The translations under genes were made by a program, and so were the position numbers. From an uncultured bacterium (lineage in GTDB: Bacteria; Bacteroidota; Ignavibacteria; Kapaibacteriales; UBA4661), in assembly GCA_937899715.1 (NCBI GenBank), contig CALCNX010000088.1, forward strand, positions 30,355 through 94,354: a stretch of DNA of 64,000 nt, in the 5' to 3' direction. This document shows, in pieces, positions 42,772 through 51,049 of this stretch. Numbering within the stretch: the first letter of the stretch is position 1; each line of letters opens with the position of its first letter. Below the pieces are notes generated by a model that was not told the origin of the DNA, ran no database searches, and was given only the letters and a program-made list of their open reading frames with translations.

Positions 42772-43362
42772 TTATCGTGCTTGTGGATAAATATCAGCAA
42801 GGCTGATACTCGCTTGCAGGGAAGTAAAATAAACAACACCATTTTCAATCTCAACCACTTCCCAGCGTCCGGCTGCATTCTTACGAAAAAGCTCCGCTTT
42901 GGGGTTGTCTTGAGCAAAAAAAGCAATTTCTTCCAGCGACGCAATGCTACGATAATACTCAAACTTGTCGGTTAAATCGTACTCGGCAGTGCTTGGCGAA
43001 AGAACTTCAATGATGACGGTTGGATTCCGCAATTCACGTTTGTTGTTGTCATTATACTCAACTTCGCCTCGCACAACGGTTACGTCGGGATAGACAAAAC
43101 GATTGTATGTTGGAATCATGGTTTTGAGATTACTTCCAAACACCTTTGCGCGTCCGCGCACCTGAGAAAGAAGCGTGGCTATTATTTCCGCATTGAGTTC
43201 CTCGTGATATCCTGTATTTCCGGGCATAGCAATAATATCTCCATTGTGAAATTCATGGCGTTCTTCGCTGACGTTTTCAAAAGCGAGGTATTCCGCCGCG
43301 GAAGCACCTGTGCGGACAACCGTATGCTCTTCGGTCAAAAGTGAGTGCTCGTGCGTTTCCAT
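42772..43362 (-). CDS. Uma2-family nuclease-fold protein (copy 2)
   Basis: A 196-residue paralogue of the neighbouring Uma2 protein: ERHEFHNGDIIAMPG, VYPDVTVVRGEVEY and VIIEVLSPSTAEYDLTDKFEYYRSIASLEEIAFF. The two genes are only 12 bp apart, follow hrcA by 32 bp and share many residues, so they arose by tandem duplication. Their role is unknown. Cotranscription with hrcA is likely from spacing but a functional link is not shown. Confidence 0.9.
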   Translation of the reverse strand: METHEHSLLTEEHTVVRTGASAAEYLAFENVSEERHEFHNGDIIAMPGNTGYHEELNAEIIATLLSQVRGRAKVFGSNLKTMIPTYNRFVYPDVTVVRGEVEYNDNNKRELRNPTVIIEVLSPSTAEYDLTDKFEYYRSIASLEEIAFFAQDNPKAELFRKNAAGRWEVVEIENGVVYFTSLQASISLADIYPQAR

Positions 43363-43394
43363 GCGCGACCTTTCAAGGCAATGTAAAAAAAATT

Positions 43395-44468
43395 CTATCC
43401 TTCATTTTGCGAGAGTGCCGAAGCCACGTAGTGCATAATAGCAATCAAACGCGAATAATTCATGCGCTTGGGACCAATCAGACCTATCGTGCCGACCGCA
43501 TTGGCAGGGGCATAGCGGTATTTCGTGGTCAAGAGGCTGTATTCCTCCATGAGCGTAGAATCCATTTCGCTACCAATCGCAATGCTCACCGTACCTTCTT
43601 GAGCGGCTGAATTTTCCAGCAAATGCACGATAATTTCTTCACTTTCGATAAGTTCAATAATGCTCCGAACACGCGACGGAGAGCCAAATTCAGGATGGTC
43701 AAATAAATGCTGCGCTCCGGCAATATGCACCGTGCCCCCGGGTGCAATGTGGTCGCTCAGAAGGGACTCCGCCGAATCTACGAAAAGACGAATAAGCGCG
43801 TGGTTATCAAATTCTGCATCGCTAACAAGATTTTGAAGATTTGCACGGATAAAATCCAGCGATTTTCCCGCAAGGCGCTCATTCAGGGCACGCGCTAAAT
43901 CTTCGCATTGTGCTGATTCCAACTCAAACGATGCCTCCAGCGAAAGCGTCCGCACGATGTCGGAATTGAGCGTCATCACCACCAAAAGACGATGCGAGGC
44001 AAGTAAGAAAAGTTCGATTTTGTTAATGGTTGCGTGTGCAATCTGCGGCATTCGCACAACGCTTAAATAGCGCGAGAGCGAACCCAAAACTTTGGACACA
44101 TCCTTCAAAGCCGCGTCATGATGCTTGGCAGCGAGAATATTCTGGTGAATACTGGCAATTTCCGGCTTGGGCAAATGCTCAATATCCATGAGTGAATCCA
44201 CGTAATAACGGTATCCTTTGTCCGTCGGAACGCGCCCCGACGACGTGTGCGGCTGCGCGATAAAGCCCATTTCTTCGAGGTCAGACATTGCATTGCGCAG
44301 CGTGGCGGGACTAAGATGCAGCTCTTCCTGCAAAAATTTCGAGAGATTACGTGAGCCGACGGGCGTTGCATCCAAAATAAAATTTTGGACAATCGCCTGA
44401 AGAATAGAGCGCTCGCGGATGGATAGGTCGCGCTCGGCGGTGTGACGGGGAAATGAGGTGTTTTTCAT
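43395..44468 (-). CDS. hrcA: Heat-inducible transcription repressor HrcA
   Basis: A 357-residue repressor that binds CIRCE elements in front of groESL and dnaK-type operons. The start at ATG 44468 gives the typical N-terminus LSIRERSILQAIVQNFILDATPVGSRNL; the winged helix follows (LSPATLRNAMSDLEEMGFIAQPHTSSGRVPTDKGYRYYVD). The inserted dimerising domain and the C-terminal GPKRMNYSRLIAIMHYVA are typical. hrcA is here separated from grpE-dnaJ, which lie 10 kb away on the other strand; no CIRCE motif was noticed near those genes. Confidence 0.96.
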   Translation of the reverse strand: MKNTSFPRHTAERDLSIRERSILQAIVQNFILDATPVGSRNLSKFLQEELHLSPATLRNAMSDLEEMGFIAQPHTSSGRVPTDKGYRYYVDSLMDIEHLPKPEIASIHQNILAAKHHDAALKDVSKVLGSLSRYLSVVRMPQIAHATINKIELFLLASHRLLVVMTLNSDIVRTLSLEASFELESAQCEDLARALNERLAGKSLDFIRANLQNLVSDAEFDNHALIRLFVDSAESLLSDHIAPGGTVHIAGAQHLFDHPEFGSPSRVRSIIELIESEEIIVHLLENSAAQEGTVSIAIGSEMDSTLMEEYSLLTTKYRYAPANAVGTIGLIGPKRMNYSRLIAIMHYVASALSQNEG

Positions 44469-44805
44469 AAAAATTTCGAGTGAAGTGAACTGCACAAAAC
44501 TACGACTTTTCAGGGGTTTGCACAACATTCCACTAAAACGGCAAAATAAACCGTATTTTTGGCAAGCGCTTCAAGTATCAATAGTCTGGGCATTTCGCAT
44601 GGAGTGTGGAATTTCAATTCCCTGAGCATACACGAATCCGCTTCAATACTGGGTATATTTTTTGCGGAATTAAAATTCCGCACTCCAGTTTAAGGTAATG
44701 TTCAGACTATTGAAGCATGAAAAGATCAAATTTTCGCCACTGTGAAGAAGCGCTGCGCTTTACAGCAAAAATACTTGACGCGAACACATCTTCAAGCATT
44801 TCGTT
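44469..44805. other. Intergenic region hrcA-hemA holding a nested palindrome
   Basis: 337 bp between the divergently transcribed hrcA (minus) and hemA (plus). It should hold both promoters. Most of the centre is taken by the nested-palindrome element at 44568-44716, which leaves about 100 bp on the hrcA side and 90 bp before hemA. No other gene is seen. Confidence 0.7.
44568..44716. repeat. Nested-palindrome intergenic element (copy 2)
   Basis: A 149-bp element. Outer arms: GCTTCAA...TAGTCTG..CATT at 44568-44594 (with a 7-nt insertion GTATCAA) pairs with 44697-44716. Inner arms: GGAGTGTGGAATT (44601-44613, then CAATTCC) on the left and GCGGAATTAAAATTCCGCACTCC (44664-44686, given here as two words GCGGAATT and AATTCCGCACTCC) on the right. 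The inner GGAGTGCGGAATT word also forms the inner arms of the element at 50851. The outer arms are unrelated to those of the other copies. Confidence 0.78.
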
Positions 44806-46002
44806 ATGTACGACAATATTTTGAATGCCCATCTGGACACGCTCAAGCAGAGCGGCAGTTATCGCTATTTCCTGAACGTACAAAAATCTGCCGCGTCGTA
44901 TCCTGAATTTACGTTTGACGACGGAGAGGGAAGCCGTAAAACGGCGGTGAATTGGTGCTCGAATGATTATCTTTGCATGAGTTTGGATGCAGATGTCGTG
45001 CAAGCACTCGTGAGTGTAGCGGAAGAAAGCGGCGTGGGCGCAGGCGGCACACGCAATATTTCCGGCACAACCATTCACCACGACCGGCTCGAATCCTGCG
45101 TGGCAGATATGCACCGAACCGAGCGGGCGTTGGTCTTCGGAAGTGCATTTATGGCAAATGTCGGTGCTTTGGAAACACTGGGCAAAGCATTGACAAATTG
45201 TATGATTCTTTCTGATGAACGCAACCACGCTTCTATGATTGAAGGAATCAAGGCGGCACGGTGCGATAAACAGATTTTTCGCCATAATGATGCTGAACAT
45301 CTGGAATCGTTGCTGAAAGCTCTTCCGCTTGAACGCCCGAAAATTATTGCGTTTGAATCGTTGTACTCCGTGACCGGATCTATCGCACCCATCGGTCGCT
45401 TTGTTGAACTTGCCAAGCGCTATAATGCACTGACCTATGTGGACGAAGTTCACGCTGTTGGCATATATGGTCGCGGTGCGGGCTTGGCGGCAGCTGAGGG
45501 GCTTTCGGGGCAAGTGGATGTTATCAACGGTACGTTTGCAAAAGGCTTCGGCACAGTCGGGGGCTACATTGCTTCTCGTGCCGTTGTGGTGGATTACATT
45601 CGCAGTTTCGCACCAAGTTTTATTTTTACAACATCGCTTCCACCCTCTCTTTGCGCGGCAACGGCAGTGAGCATCAAAAAAGTTTGCTCTCAGTCGGGCT
45701 TGCAGGAAGCATACCAGGCACAGGTGCAGCGTTTGCGCGGCTTTCTGCGAGAAAGACACGTACCGTTTGAGGACAACGCCTCGCACATCACCCGTATTCC
45801 CATCGGCAATGCCACGCGCTGTAAAGCCGTTGCTGACGTGTTGCTCCACGAGTACGGTGCGTATTTGCAGCCCATCAATTTCCCGACCGTAAAGCATGGC
45901 GAAGAATGTCTGCGCCTCACCGTCACGCTGCGTCACACCGAAGAGCAAATGCGGCATCTTGCCTCAGCACTCGCTCAAACGCTTGCCCGTGTGCTTCATT
46001 AG
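44806..46002 (+). CDS. hemA: 5-aminolevulinate synthase (Shemin pathway)
   Basis: A 398-residue PLP enzyme that condenses glycine with succinyl-CoA to 5-aminolevulinate, the first step of heme synthesis by the C4 route. Within the alpha-oxoamine synthase family the ALAS hallmarks are: YDNILNAHLDTLKQSGSYR at the start, NWCSNDYLCMS, GAGGTRNISGT, DERNHASMIEGI with His141, VDEVHAVGIYG with Asp213, the PLP-lysine motif GTFAKGFGTVGGYI (Lys246) and the C-terminal YLQPINFPTV. Those motifs separate it from BioF, Kbl and serine palmitoyltransferase. It is followed by hemC and hemB, which supports heme over other roles. Confidence 0.93.
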   Translation: MYDNILNAHLDTLKQSGSYRYFLNVQKSAASYPEFTFDDGEGSRKTAVNWCSNDYLCMSLDADVVQALVSVAEESGVGAGGTRNISGTTIHHDRLESCVADMHRTERALVFGSAFMANVGALETLGKALTNCMILSDERNHASMIEGIKAARCDKQIFRHNDAEHLESLLKALPLERPKIIAFESLYSVTGSIAPIGRFVELAKRYNALTYVDEVHAVGIYGRGAGLAAAEGLSGQVDVINGTFAKGFGTVGGYIASRAVVVDYIRSFAPSFIFTTSLPPSLCAATAVSIKKVCSQSGLQEAYQAQVQRLRGFLRERHVPFEDNASHITRIPIGNATRCKAVADVLLHEYGAYLQPINFPTVKHGEECLRLTVTLRHTEEQMRHLASALAQTLARVLH

Positions 46003-46048
46003 CTTTATCAATGAGTTCCATTAACTCCAATGACAAATTCTTTGCTTC

Positions 46049-47596
46049 ATGGACACCATTCGCATTATTTCTCGCGCCTCCAAACTTGCTCGTGTGCAGG
46101 TCGGTATTGCTATTCAGCACATTTGCCGCCAATTTCCCTCAGTACAGATTGAGACCATCGCACTGGCTTCGGCGGGCGACCGCCAGATTTCGGCACCTCT
46201 GTATGAACTGGAAGGACGAGACTTTTTTACCAAAGGCATTGACGAGCACTTGCTTGATGGTCACGCTGACTTCGCCGTTCATTCACTCAAGGATTTGAGC
46301 CTCGAACGTGCTGAAGACCCGCGCTTTCATTCCGCAATTTTTGAGCGCGGCGACCCGCGCGATGTTGTTCTTTTTTTGCCGTCCGTTCTTGACAATATCA
46401 AGCATGGTAAAGCCATAACACTCGGAACATCTTCTCTTCGGCGACAAGAACTTGTGCCGCCCCTTCTCCGGCGTTTGCTGCCGAGAGTAGAAGGACACGA
46501 GGTCAGAGAAATTCGCTGCCAATCCATTCGTGGCAATGTTGATACAAGGCTTGCAAAACTTCGCGCAGGCGAATTCGACGGCATCGTTCTGGCGGCGGCA
46601 GGACTAAATCGTTTGCTGGCAACGCCACAAACCCGTAACGAAATCCTCTTGCTCCTTAAAGACCTGAAAACAATGCATCTGCCTTTGCTGGAATGCGCAC
46701 CTGCACCTGCACAGGGAGCACTCTTGATAGAAGCGCTTGCGACAAACAACCGTGCGTGTGCAGTTGTTGAACGGTTGCGCGATGAAGCGCTTGAAAAGGG
46801 TGTTCTTCGGGAGCGTGAATTGTTGCGCGAGTTTGGCGGTGGTTGCCATCAACGCTTTGGTGGTATTCATTTGTCACACCGAGGCACTTCTTTGCTGGCT
46901 GTAGCGGGCGCAATCGGAAGCGAAAGCACAGACGTAACAGAATTGCGTTTTACTCTGGACGAAGATTCAGAGGCGGCTTTACGAGGTCGTCGTCTTTTTT
47001 CTGCTTCGGATTACATGAGAGACTTTTTTACCCGTGTTCCAGCAGCGCTCCCAGAAGATTTTGCACTTTCCGAAGAAGCAGTATTCGTCAGCAACTACCG
47101 TGTTTTACAGCATCCACAGGAACAATTGTTTGAAGAAATTCTTCGCCAAAAACGTGTCTGGACGGCGGGAACGAGTTCGTGGACAGAGCTTGCACGGCGC
47201 GGCGTTTGGGTGGAAGGCTCTTCGGACGGCTTCGGGCTGGAGTTTATTGATTCGGTGTTGCGCTCACCGCTTGTCAATCTGCAAGCACAGAATATGCTTA
47301 TTCTTACCAACACCGCATCAGCAGCAGTCTGGCAAGCCGATGGACAGAGAGCGCTTGGAACATATACACTTCAACCCAATCTCACTGAACCCTTGCAGAA
47401 TGCACTTCGTTCAGCAGATACGTTTTTTTGGACGAGCTTTGAGCAATACCACGCTTGTCGTGAATTTTTGCCGACAGACGCAATTCACTGCTGTCCTGCG
47501 GGGAAAACGGCAGATTTACTGCGCTCAGAGGGTTTACAACCGATACTTTTTCCAACTATCAAAACATTTTTAACATGGCGAACACGCTATCAATAA
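46049..47596 (+). CDS. hemC: Porphobilinogen deaminase with HemD-like C-terminal tail
   Basis: A 515-residue protein. Residues 1 to about 330 are HemC, which joins four porphobilinogens into hydroxymethylbilane: HSLKDL with catalytic Asp82, TSSLRR, RGNVDTRLAKLRAGEFDGIVLAAAGL, and Cys266 in FGGGCHQRF, the site for the dipyrromethane cofactor. The extra 185 residues look like a shortened uroporphyrinogen-III synthase (HemD): NMLILTNTASAAVWQAD, a FWTSFEQYHAC strand and HCCPAGKTADLLRSEGLQPILFPTIK. A fusion with reduced HemD is inferred. The end overlaps hemB by 22 bp, so the three genes form one operon. Confidence 0.88.
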   Translation: MDTIRIISRASKLARVQVGIAIQHICRQFPSVQIETIALASAGDRQISAPLYELEGRDFFTKGIDEHLLDGHADFAVHSLKDLSLERAEDPRFHSAIFERGDPRDVVLFLPSVLDNIKHGKAITLGTSSLRRQELVPPLLRRLLPRVEGHEVREIRCQSIRGNVDTRLAKLRAGEFDGIVLAAAGLNRLLATPQTRNEILLLLKDLKTMHLPLLECAPAPAQGALLIEALATNNRACAVVERLRDEALEKGVLRERELLREFGGGCHQRFGGIHLSHRGTSLLAVAGAIGSESTDVTELRFTLDEDSEAALRGRRLFSASDYMRDFFTRVPAALPEDFALSEEAVFVSNYRVLQHPQEQLFEEILRQKRVWTAGTSSWTELARRGVWVEGSSDGFGLEFIDSVLRSPLVNLQAQNMLILTNTASAAVWQADGQRALGTYTLQPNLTEPLQNALRSADTFFWTSFEQYHACREFLPTDAIHCCPAGKTADLLRSEGLQPILFPTIKTFLTWRTRYQ

Positions 47597-48600
47597 ACGC
47601 TTTAGGCGATTTTCAATATCCTGCCACGCACCGCCGCTTGCGGGCAAACGCCCACATCCGCGAACTTGCTGCTTCGGTAACGCTCGATCACCGAGATTTC
47701 ATACAGCCGCTTTTTGTGGATGAAAGCCTGAGCGAGCGCAAGGAATCAAGCGGTATGACGGGAATATTTTCGGAAACGCGGGAGAGCGTCCTTGCAAGCA
47801 TCGAGAGCGATATTGCTGCTGGGGTAACAAAATTTCTGTTATTTCCCGTACCGTCGGTAAAATCACAGCATCCCCATGGTGCAGACTTCGACTTTGCTGT
47901 TTCAGTTGTCGCAGCCGTCAAGCATAGATTTGGTGCGGATATTTGGTTGGCGTGTGACCTGTGTTTGTGCAGCTACACCGAGCATGGTCACTGTGGCATT
48001 GTGAGCGCGGACGGCACGAGACTGCTCAATAACGAAACTGTTTATACGCTCGCCGAATACGCGCTTCGTCTGGCAGAAGCAGGGGCGGACTGTATTGCAC
48101 CAAGCGACATGAGCGACGGCAGAATACACGCCATTCGCACGGTATTGGATGCAAATCTCTACGACCACATAGCGGTAATGAGCTACGCCAGCAAATTTGC
48201 GTCGGCGTTTTATGGACCTTTCCGTGACGTGTGCAAGTCTGCGCCGAGCGCTACGGTGCAGCTTCAAGGGCGCACCACGTATCAAATCTCACCGTTCAAT
48301 CTGTCGGATGCACTCGCCTCGGCAGAGCGAGATATTACTGAAGGTGCAGATATTATCATGGTCAAGCCTGCCGTGCCGTATTTGGACATTGTTGCACGTC
48401 TAAGCGAGCGCATAATTACACCGCTTGCGGTCTATCACGTGAGCGGAGAATATGCAGCCATAGAACTTCTCGCACGTGAAGGGTTGATAGACCGCCGTGC
48501 AGGACATCTTGAGTTGTGGACATCTTTTAAGCGTGCGGGAGCGTCTATCGTCATCTCGTATGCAGCACGCGAGGCACGTGGCTGGATTCAGAGCTTGTAA
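47575..48600 (+). CDS. hemB: Delta-aminolevulinic acid dehydratase (zinc type)
   Basis: A 341-residue enzyme condensing two 5-aminolevulinates to porphobilinogen. The zinc-binding cysteines are present in DLCLCSYTEHGHCG, which puts it in the zinc-dependent class. The two Schiff-base lysines are in MSYASKFASAFYGPFRD and IMVKPAVPYLD. It starts inside the hemC coding sequence (22-bp overlap), suggesting translational coupling. Later heme genes (hemE, hemN, hemG and so on) are not in the window. Confidence 0.97.
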   Translation: MANTLSINALGDFQYPATHRRLRANAHIRELAASVTLDHRDFIQPLFVDESLSERKESSGMTGIFSETRESVLASIESDIAAGVTKFLLFPVPSVKSQHPHGADFDFAVSVVAAVKHRFGADIWLACDLCLCSYTEHGHCGIVSADGTRLLNNETVYTLAEYALRLAEAGADCIAPSDMSDGRIHAIRTVLDANLYDHIAVMSYASKFASAFYGPFRDVCKSAPSATVQLQGRTTYQISPFNLSDALASAERDITEGADIIMVKPAVPYLDIVARLSERIITPLAVYHVSGEYAAIELLAREGLIDRRAGHLELWTSFKRAGASIVISYAAREARGWIQSL

Positions 48601-48618
48601 ATCCAAGAATGATTGCAA

Positions 48619-49386
48619 TTACTCATTCTGAGCGGCTTGCAAAAAGCGTCGTGTGCGGTCGCCGAGAGTACGGTCAAGATGAAATTGGTAATACATGGCA
48701 AAAAAGTCTTCAAGTTGTGACTGCTGGCGTTCCGATAGTCCCAGCATTGATGCTCGTTCTACGGGAATAATCATCAAACGCTGCAATACGGCAAGCGTTC
48801 CGGCATCCATCTGAAAGCCGGTATTGAGGAGCGCGTGCGGTGGGGAATACGGCGCTCCGTCAGCAAGGGAAATCGTGAAGGTAGGTGCATCGGAGGCTTG
48901 TACAGCAATCCCCGTCGCCGCGCAAACAGTAGGTGCAAGGCGAAACCCCAGCAGTGCCGCATAATGCGCCTGAAACCACAGTACCAGTGTTTGCTCGTTG
49001 CGCTCGCTTGCGTTCAGTGCCACCAGCGTCCGCCGCAGCAGGTCGAAAATCGCGAGATTCTGCTCTTCGTGCATTTGGGACGCATAGACAATTTCGCAGA
49101 CAGCCAAGCCTGCAGTGATGCGGTCGAACGAGTCCATCAGATTGCGAAGAGGCACGGACGTTTCGGCATTAGAAAGCGTATGCAAGTCTTTACCCCTGTG
49201 CTTGTAGAAGGTGAGAGTGCTACACGACATCGGCTCTAAGGCGCTTCCAAACTTGTTTTTTGCCTTTCGTGCGCCATTGGCAACAAGCGAGCAGCGACCA
49301 AATTCCGCCGAATAGACCGTCAGAATCTTGCTGGAATCACGGTATTTGAGCGATTTCAAGATAATGGCTTCAGTTGTGGAAATCAT
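48619..49386 (-). CDS. recO: DNA repair protein RecO
   Basis: A 255-residue recombination mediator that helps load RecA with RecR at gaps. The N-terminal OB-fold has MISTTEAIILKSLKYRDSSKILTVYSAEFG and the following GARKAKNKFGSALEP; the C-terminal helical domain lacks an obvious zinc-ribbon. The ATG at 49386 gives the normal family length; the longer open frame to 50100 is antisense to the next gene. It is convergent with hemB (18-bp gap) and divergent from the exported-protein gene at 49552. Confidence 0.9.
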   Translation of the reverse strand: MISTTEAIILKSLKYRDSSKILTVYSAEFGRCSLVANGARKAKNKFGSALEPMSCSTLTFYKHRGKDLHTLSNAETSVPLRNLMDSFDRITAGLAVCEIVYASQMHEEQNLAIFDLLRRTLVALNASERNEQTLVLWFQAHYAALLGFRLAPTVCAATGIAVQASDAPTFTISLADGAPYSPPHALLNTGFQMDAGTLAVLQRLMIIPVERASMLGLSERQQSQLEDFFAMYYQFHLDRTLGDRTRRFLQAAQNE

Positions 49387-49551
49387 TTGTTTGGCTGGGG
49401 GTAAGAATGGCAGAAAACATGAACGTTGAAACAAAGTAGCAAGATAGCGGAAAATCGCAAAAAATTCACCTGCGTTTTCCCCTGAATTTGTGTATTTTCC
49501 GTGAGTTTTCCTTCGTGATGCAGGAATCATCTTCTTTTTAACTGATTTGCT

Positions 49552-50847
49552 ATGCCGCACTCTTTTAGTTCCTCTCTTCGCCACAGCAAGGTTGTATACG
49601 CTTTGGCGCTGATTATTACTTGTTTTTCGTCTAATCGCCTTGCTGCACAACAAAAGGCAGACCCGCTCACTGTGGCGGTCGTCCGCGATTTTGGTGGCGA
49701 GCTTTTTCGCTTGAACAGTCTTCCCTACTTGAATCCACTCGTGCAGTTGCTCAATTCTATGACCAATTCGCGCTTTTACCACACCGCCGAAGTAGCCAAG
49801 AAGAATGGTTTTTACATTCGCGTTGGTGTTCATGGTATGGCAGGATTTGTGAACCCTGACCAATTCACGTTTGCGCCGCAAGTCCCTCGTGCGGAACTGG
49901 ATTTGAACAAACTTGGCGAGTATGTTACCCTTCTGCCAAGCGTTCAGATACGCGACACGGCGGGCTTGGCAAGCTATGCGCTGCGTGTGGTCATCAACGA
50001 CGGCATACGAGATGGACAGATTCAACTTCCGGGCGCGTCGTCCACCTTTTTCGGGAACATACAGCAACGATTTGCACTCCCTAAAGCATATTTTCGCCAA
50101 CGCCTCACAAATCCTGCCGTCGGCGACCCGCTTGCCCTTGTTCCGGCATCGGTGCGCACGTCCATTTTACCGGCTATTGAGCGCCTGCCGAATGATTTCC
50201 CGCTTCCAAACGGTCAAAATCTCACATGGTTACCACTCGCAGTGCCACAAGTAGAAATCGGCGCTATTGCCGGAACAGAGCTGCTTGTGCGCTTTTTGCC
50301 ACAGATTAACTGGGGAAATAACATCGGCAATTTTGGGTTTTGGGCAGTCGGCTTAAAGCACAGTCTATCGCAATATTGGAAAGATGCGCCCTTGGAACTA
50401 GCGGTGCAGGGCGTGTACCAAAATACAGTGCTCACCAATACCATTGGCGTAACGGGCGCAAAACTTCGGGCGGATGCGAATATCTTCAATGTTAATCTTC
50501 ATGCAAGCAAGCGTTGGGGCAACTTTGAGCTTTACGGCGGTGCCGCATTCGATTATTTGGGCATTAACGCTAGTTACACCTTTAGCATTCCGTTTGAGAT
50601 TCAGGCACAATTAGGTCTGCTCAAGGCACAAACAGACGCTTCCGGCAATATCACTGGCTATGTGGTGGACAAAGCCGCCGGATATCCCGGCGACGAATCT
50701 CCGCAAACGGCACTGGTTTCTATCCCGACAAGTTCGCTACGCTATACCATCGGAGCGGCATACTATCTGGGACCCGTCGCTATTTGTATTGACTATAACC
50801 GCAGCACCATTAATCTCATTTCGGCAGGCTTGACGGTGAAATTGTAA
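49552..50847 (+). CDS. DUF6588-like exported beta-rich protein
   Basis: A 431-residue exported protein. The signal peptide (residues about 13-33) ends LAAQQ. The mature part has DPLTVAVVRDFGGELFRLNSLPYLNPLV and, in the middle, VPQVEIGAIAGTELLVRFLPQINWGNNIGNFGFWAVGLKHSLSQ (quoted in parts: PQVEIGAIAGTELLVRF, FWAVGLKHSLSQYW), which is the pattern I associate with DUF6588 proteins of Bacteroidota. C-terminal strands (SLRYTIGAAYYLGPVAICIDY) suggest a membrane barrel. The function is unknown. Divergent from recO. Confidence 0.7.
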   Translation: MPHSFSSSLRHSKVVYALALIITCFSSNRLAAQQKADPLTVAVVRDFGGELFRLNSLPYLNPLVQLLNSMTNSRFYHTAEVAKKNGFYIRVGVHGMAGFVNPDQFTFAPQVPRAELDLNKLGEYVTLLPSVQIRDTAGLASYALRVVINDGIRDGQIQLPGASSTFFGNIQQRFALPKAYFRQRLTNPAVGDPLALVPASVRTSILPAIERLPNDFPLPNGQNLTWLPLAVPQVEIGAIAGTELLVRFLPQINWGNNIGNFGFWAVGLKHSLSQYWKDAPLELAVQGVYQNTVLTNTIGVTGAKLRADANIFNVNLHASKRWGNFELYGGAAFDYLGINASYTFSIPFEIQAQLGLLKAQTDASGNITGYVVDKAAGYPGDESPQTALVSIPTSSLRYTIGAAYYLGPVAICIDYNRSTINLISAGLTVKL

Positions 50848-50850
50848 TGC

Positions 50851-50972
50851 CAATGTCATTAAGTTAAGGATTTGGAGTGCGGAATTTATTCCGCCACGTG
50901 AGATTTTGTGAAATTTTTGCGGAATTTATTCCGCACTCCAACAGTGATATTTGGCTTAACTTAATGGCATTG
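50851..50972. repeat. Nested-palindrome intergenic element (copy 3)
   Basis: A 122-bp element 4 bp after the exported-protein gene. Outer arms CAATGTCATTAAGTTAA (50851-50867) and TTAACTTAATGGCATTG (50956-50972) match with one mismatch. The inner arms are GGAGTGCGGAATTTATTCCGC (50874-50894, given as GGAGTGCGG and AATTTATTCCGC) and GCGGAATTTATTCCGCACTCC (50919-50939). The inner word is shared with the element at 44568. It may terminate the upstream gene and precedes ggt. Confidence 0.8.
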
Positions 50973-51049
50973 ATTGTAAATGCTTGCTTTTGAAATCTTC
51001 CTCTGAAATTCTCCACAATTTTTGTTTTCTCTTTCTCACTCTGAGTACC

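Noticed and set aside
42160..43362. Toxin-antitoxin or defence pair from the two adjacent small genes
   Set aside because: Both are Uma2 paralogues of the same kind and length, so they are a duplication, not a toxin with an antitoxin.
44568..44716. CRISPR array or tRNA-like structure
   Set aside because: The repeats are inverted and not regularly spaced, and no clover-leaf or CCA-type end is present.
44707..45957. 416-residue minus-strand frame inside hemA
   Set aside because: Antisense to the ALAS gene, whose motifs are all present in the plus frame.
49387..50100. N-terminal extension of the recO frame
   Set aside because: The extra 238 residues run antisense to the exported-protein gene; RecO begins normally at 49386.
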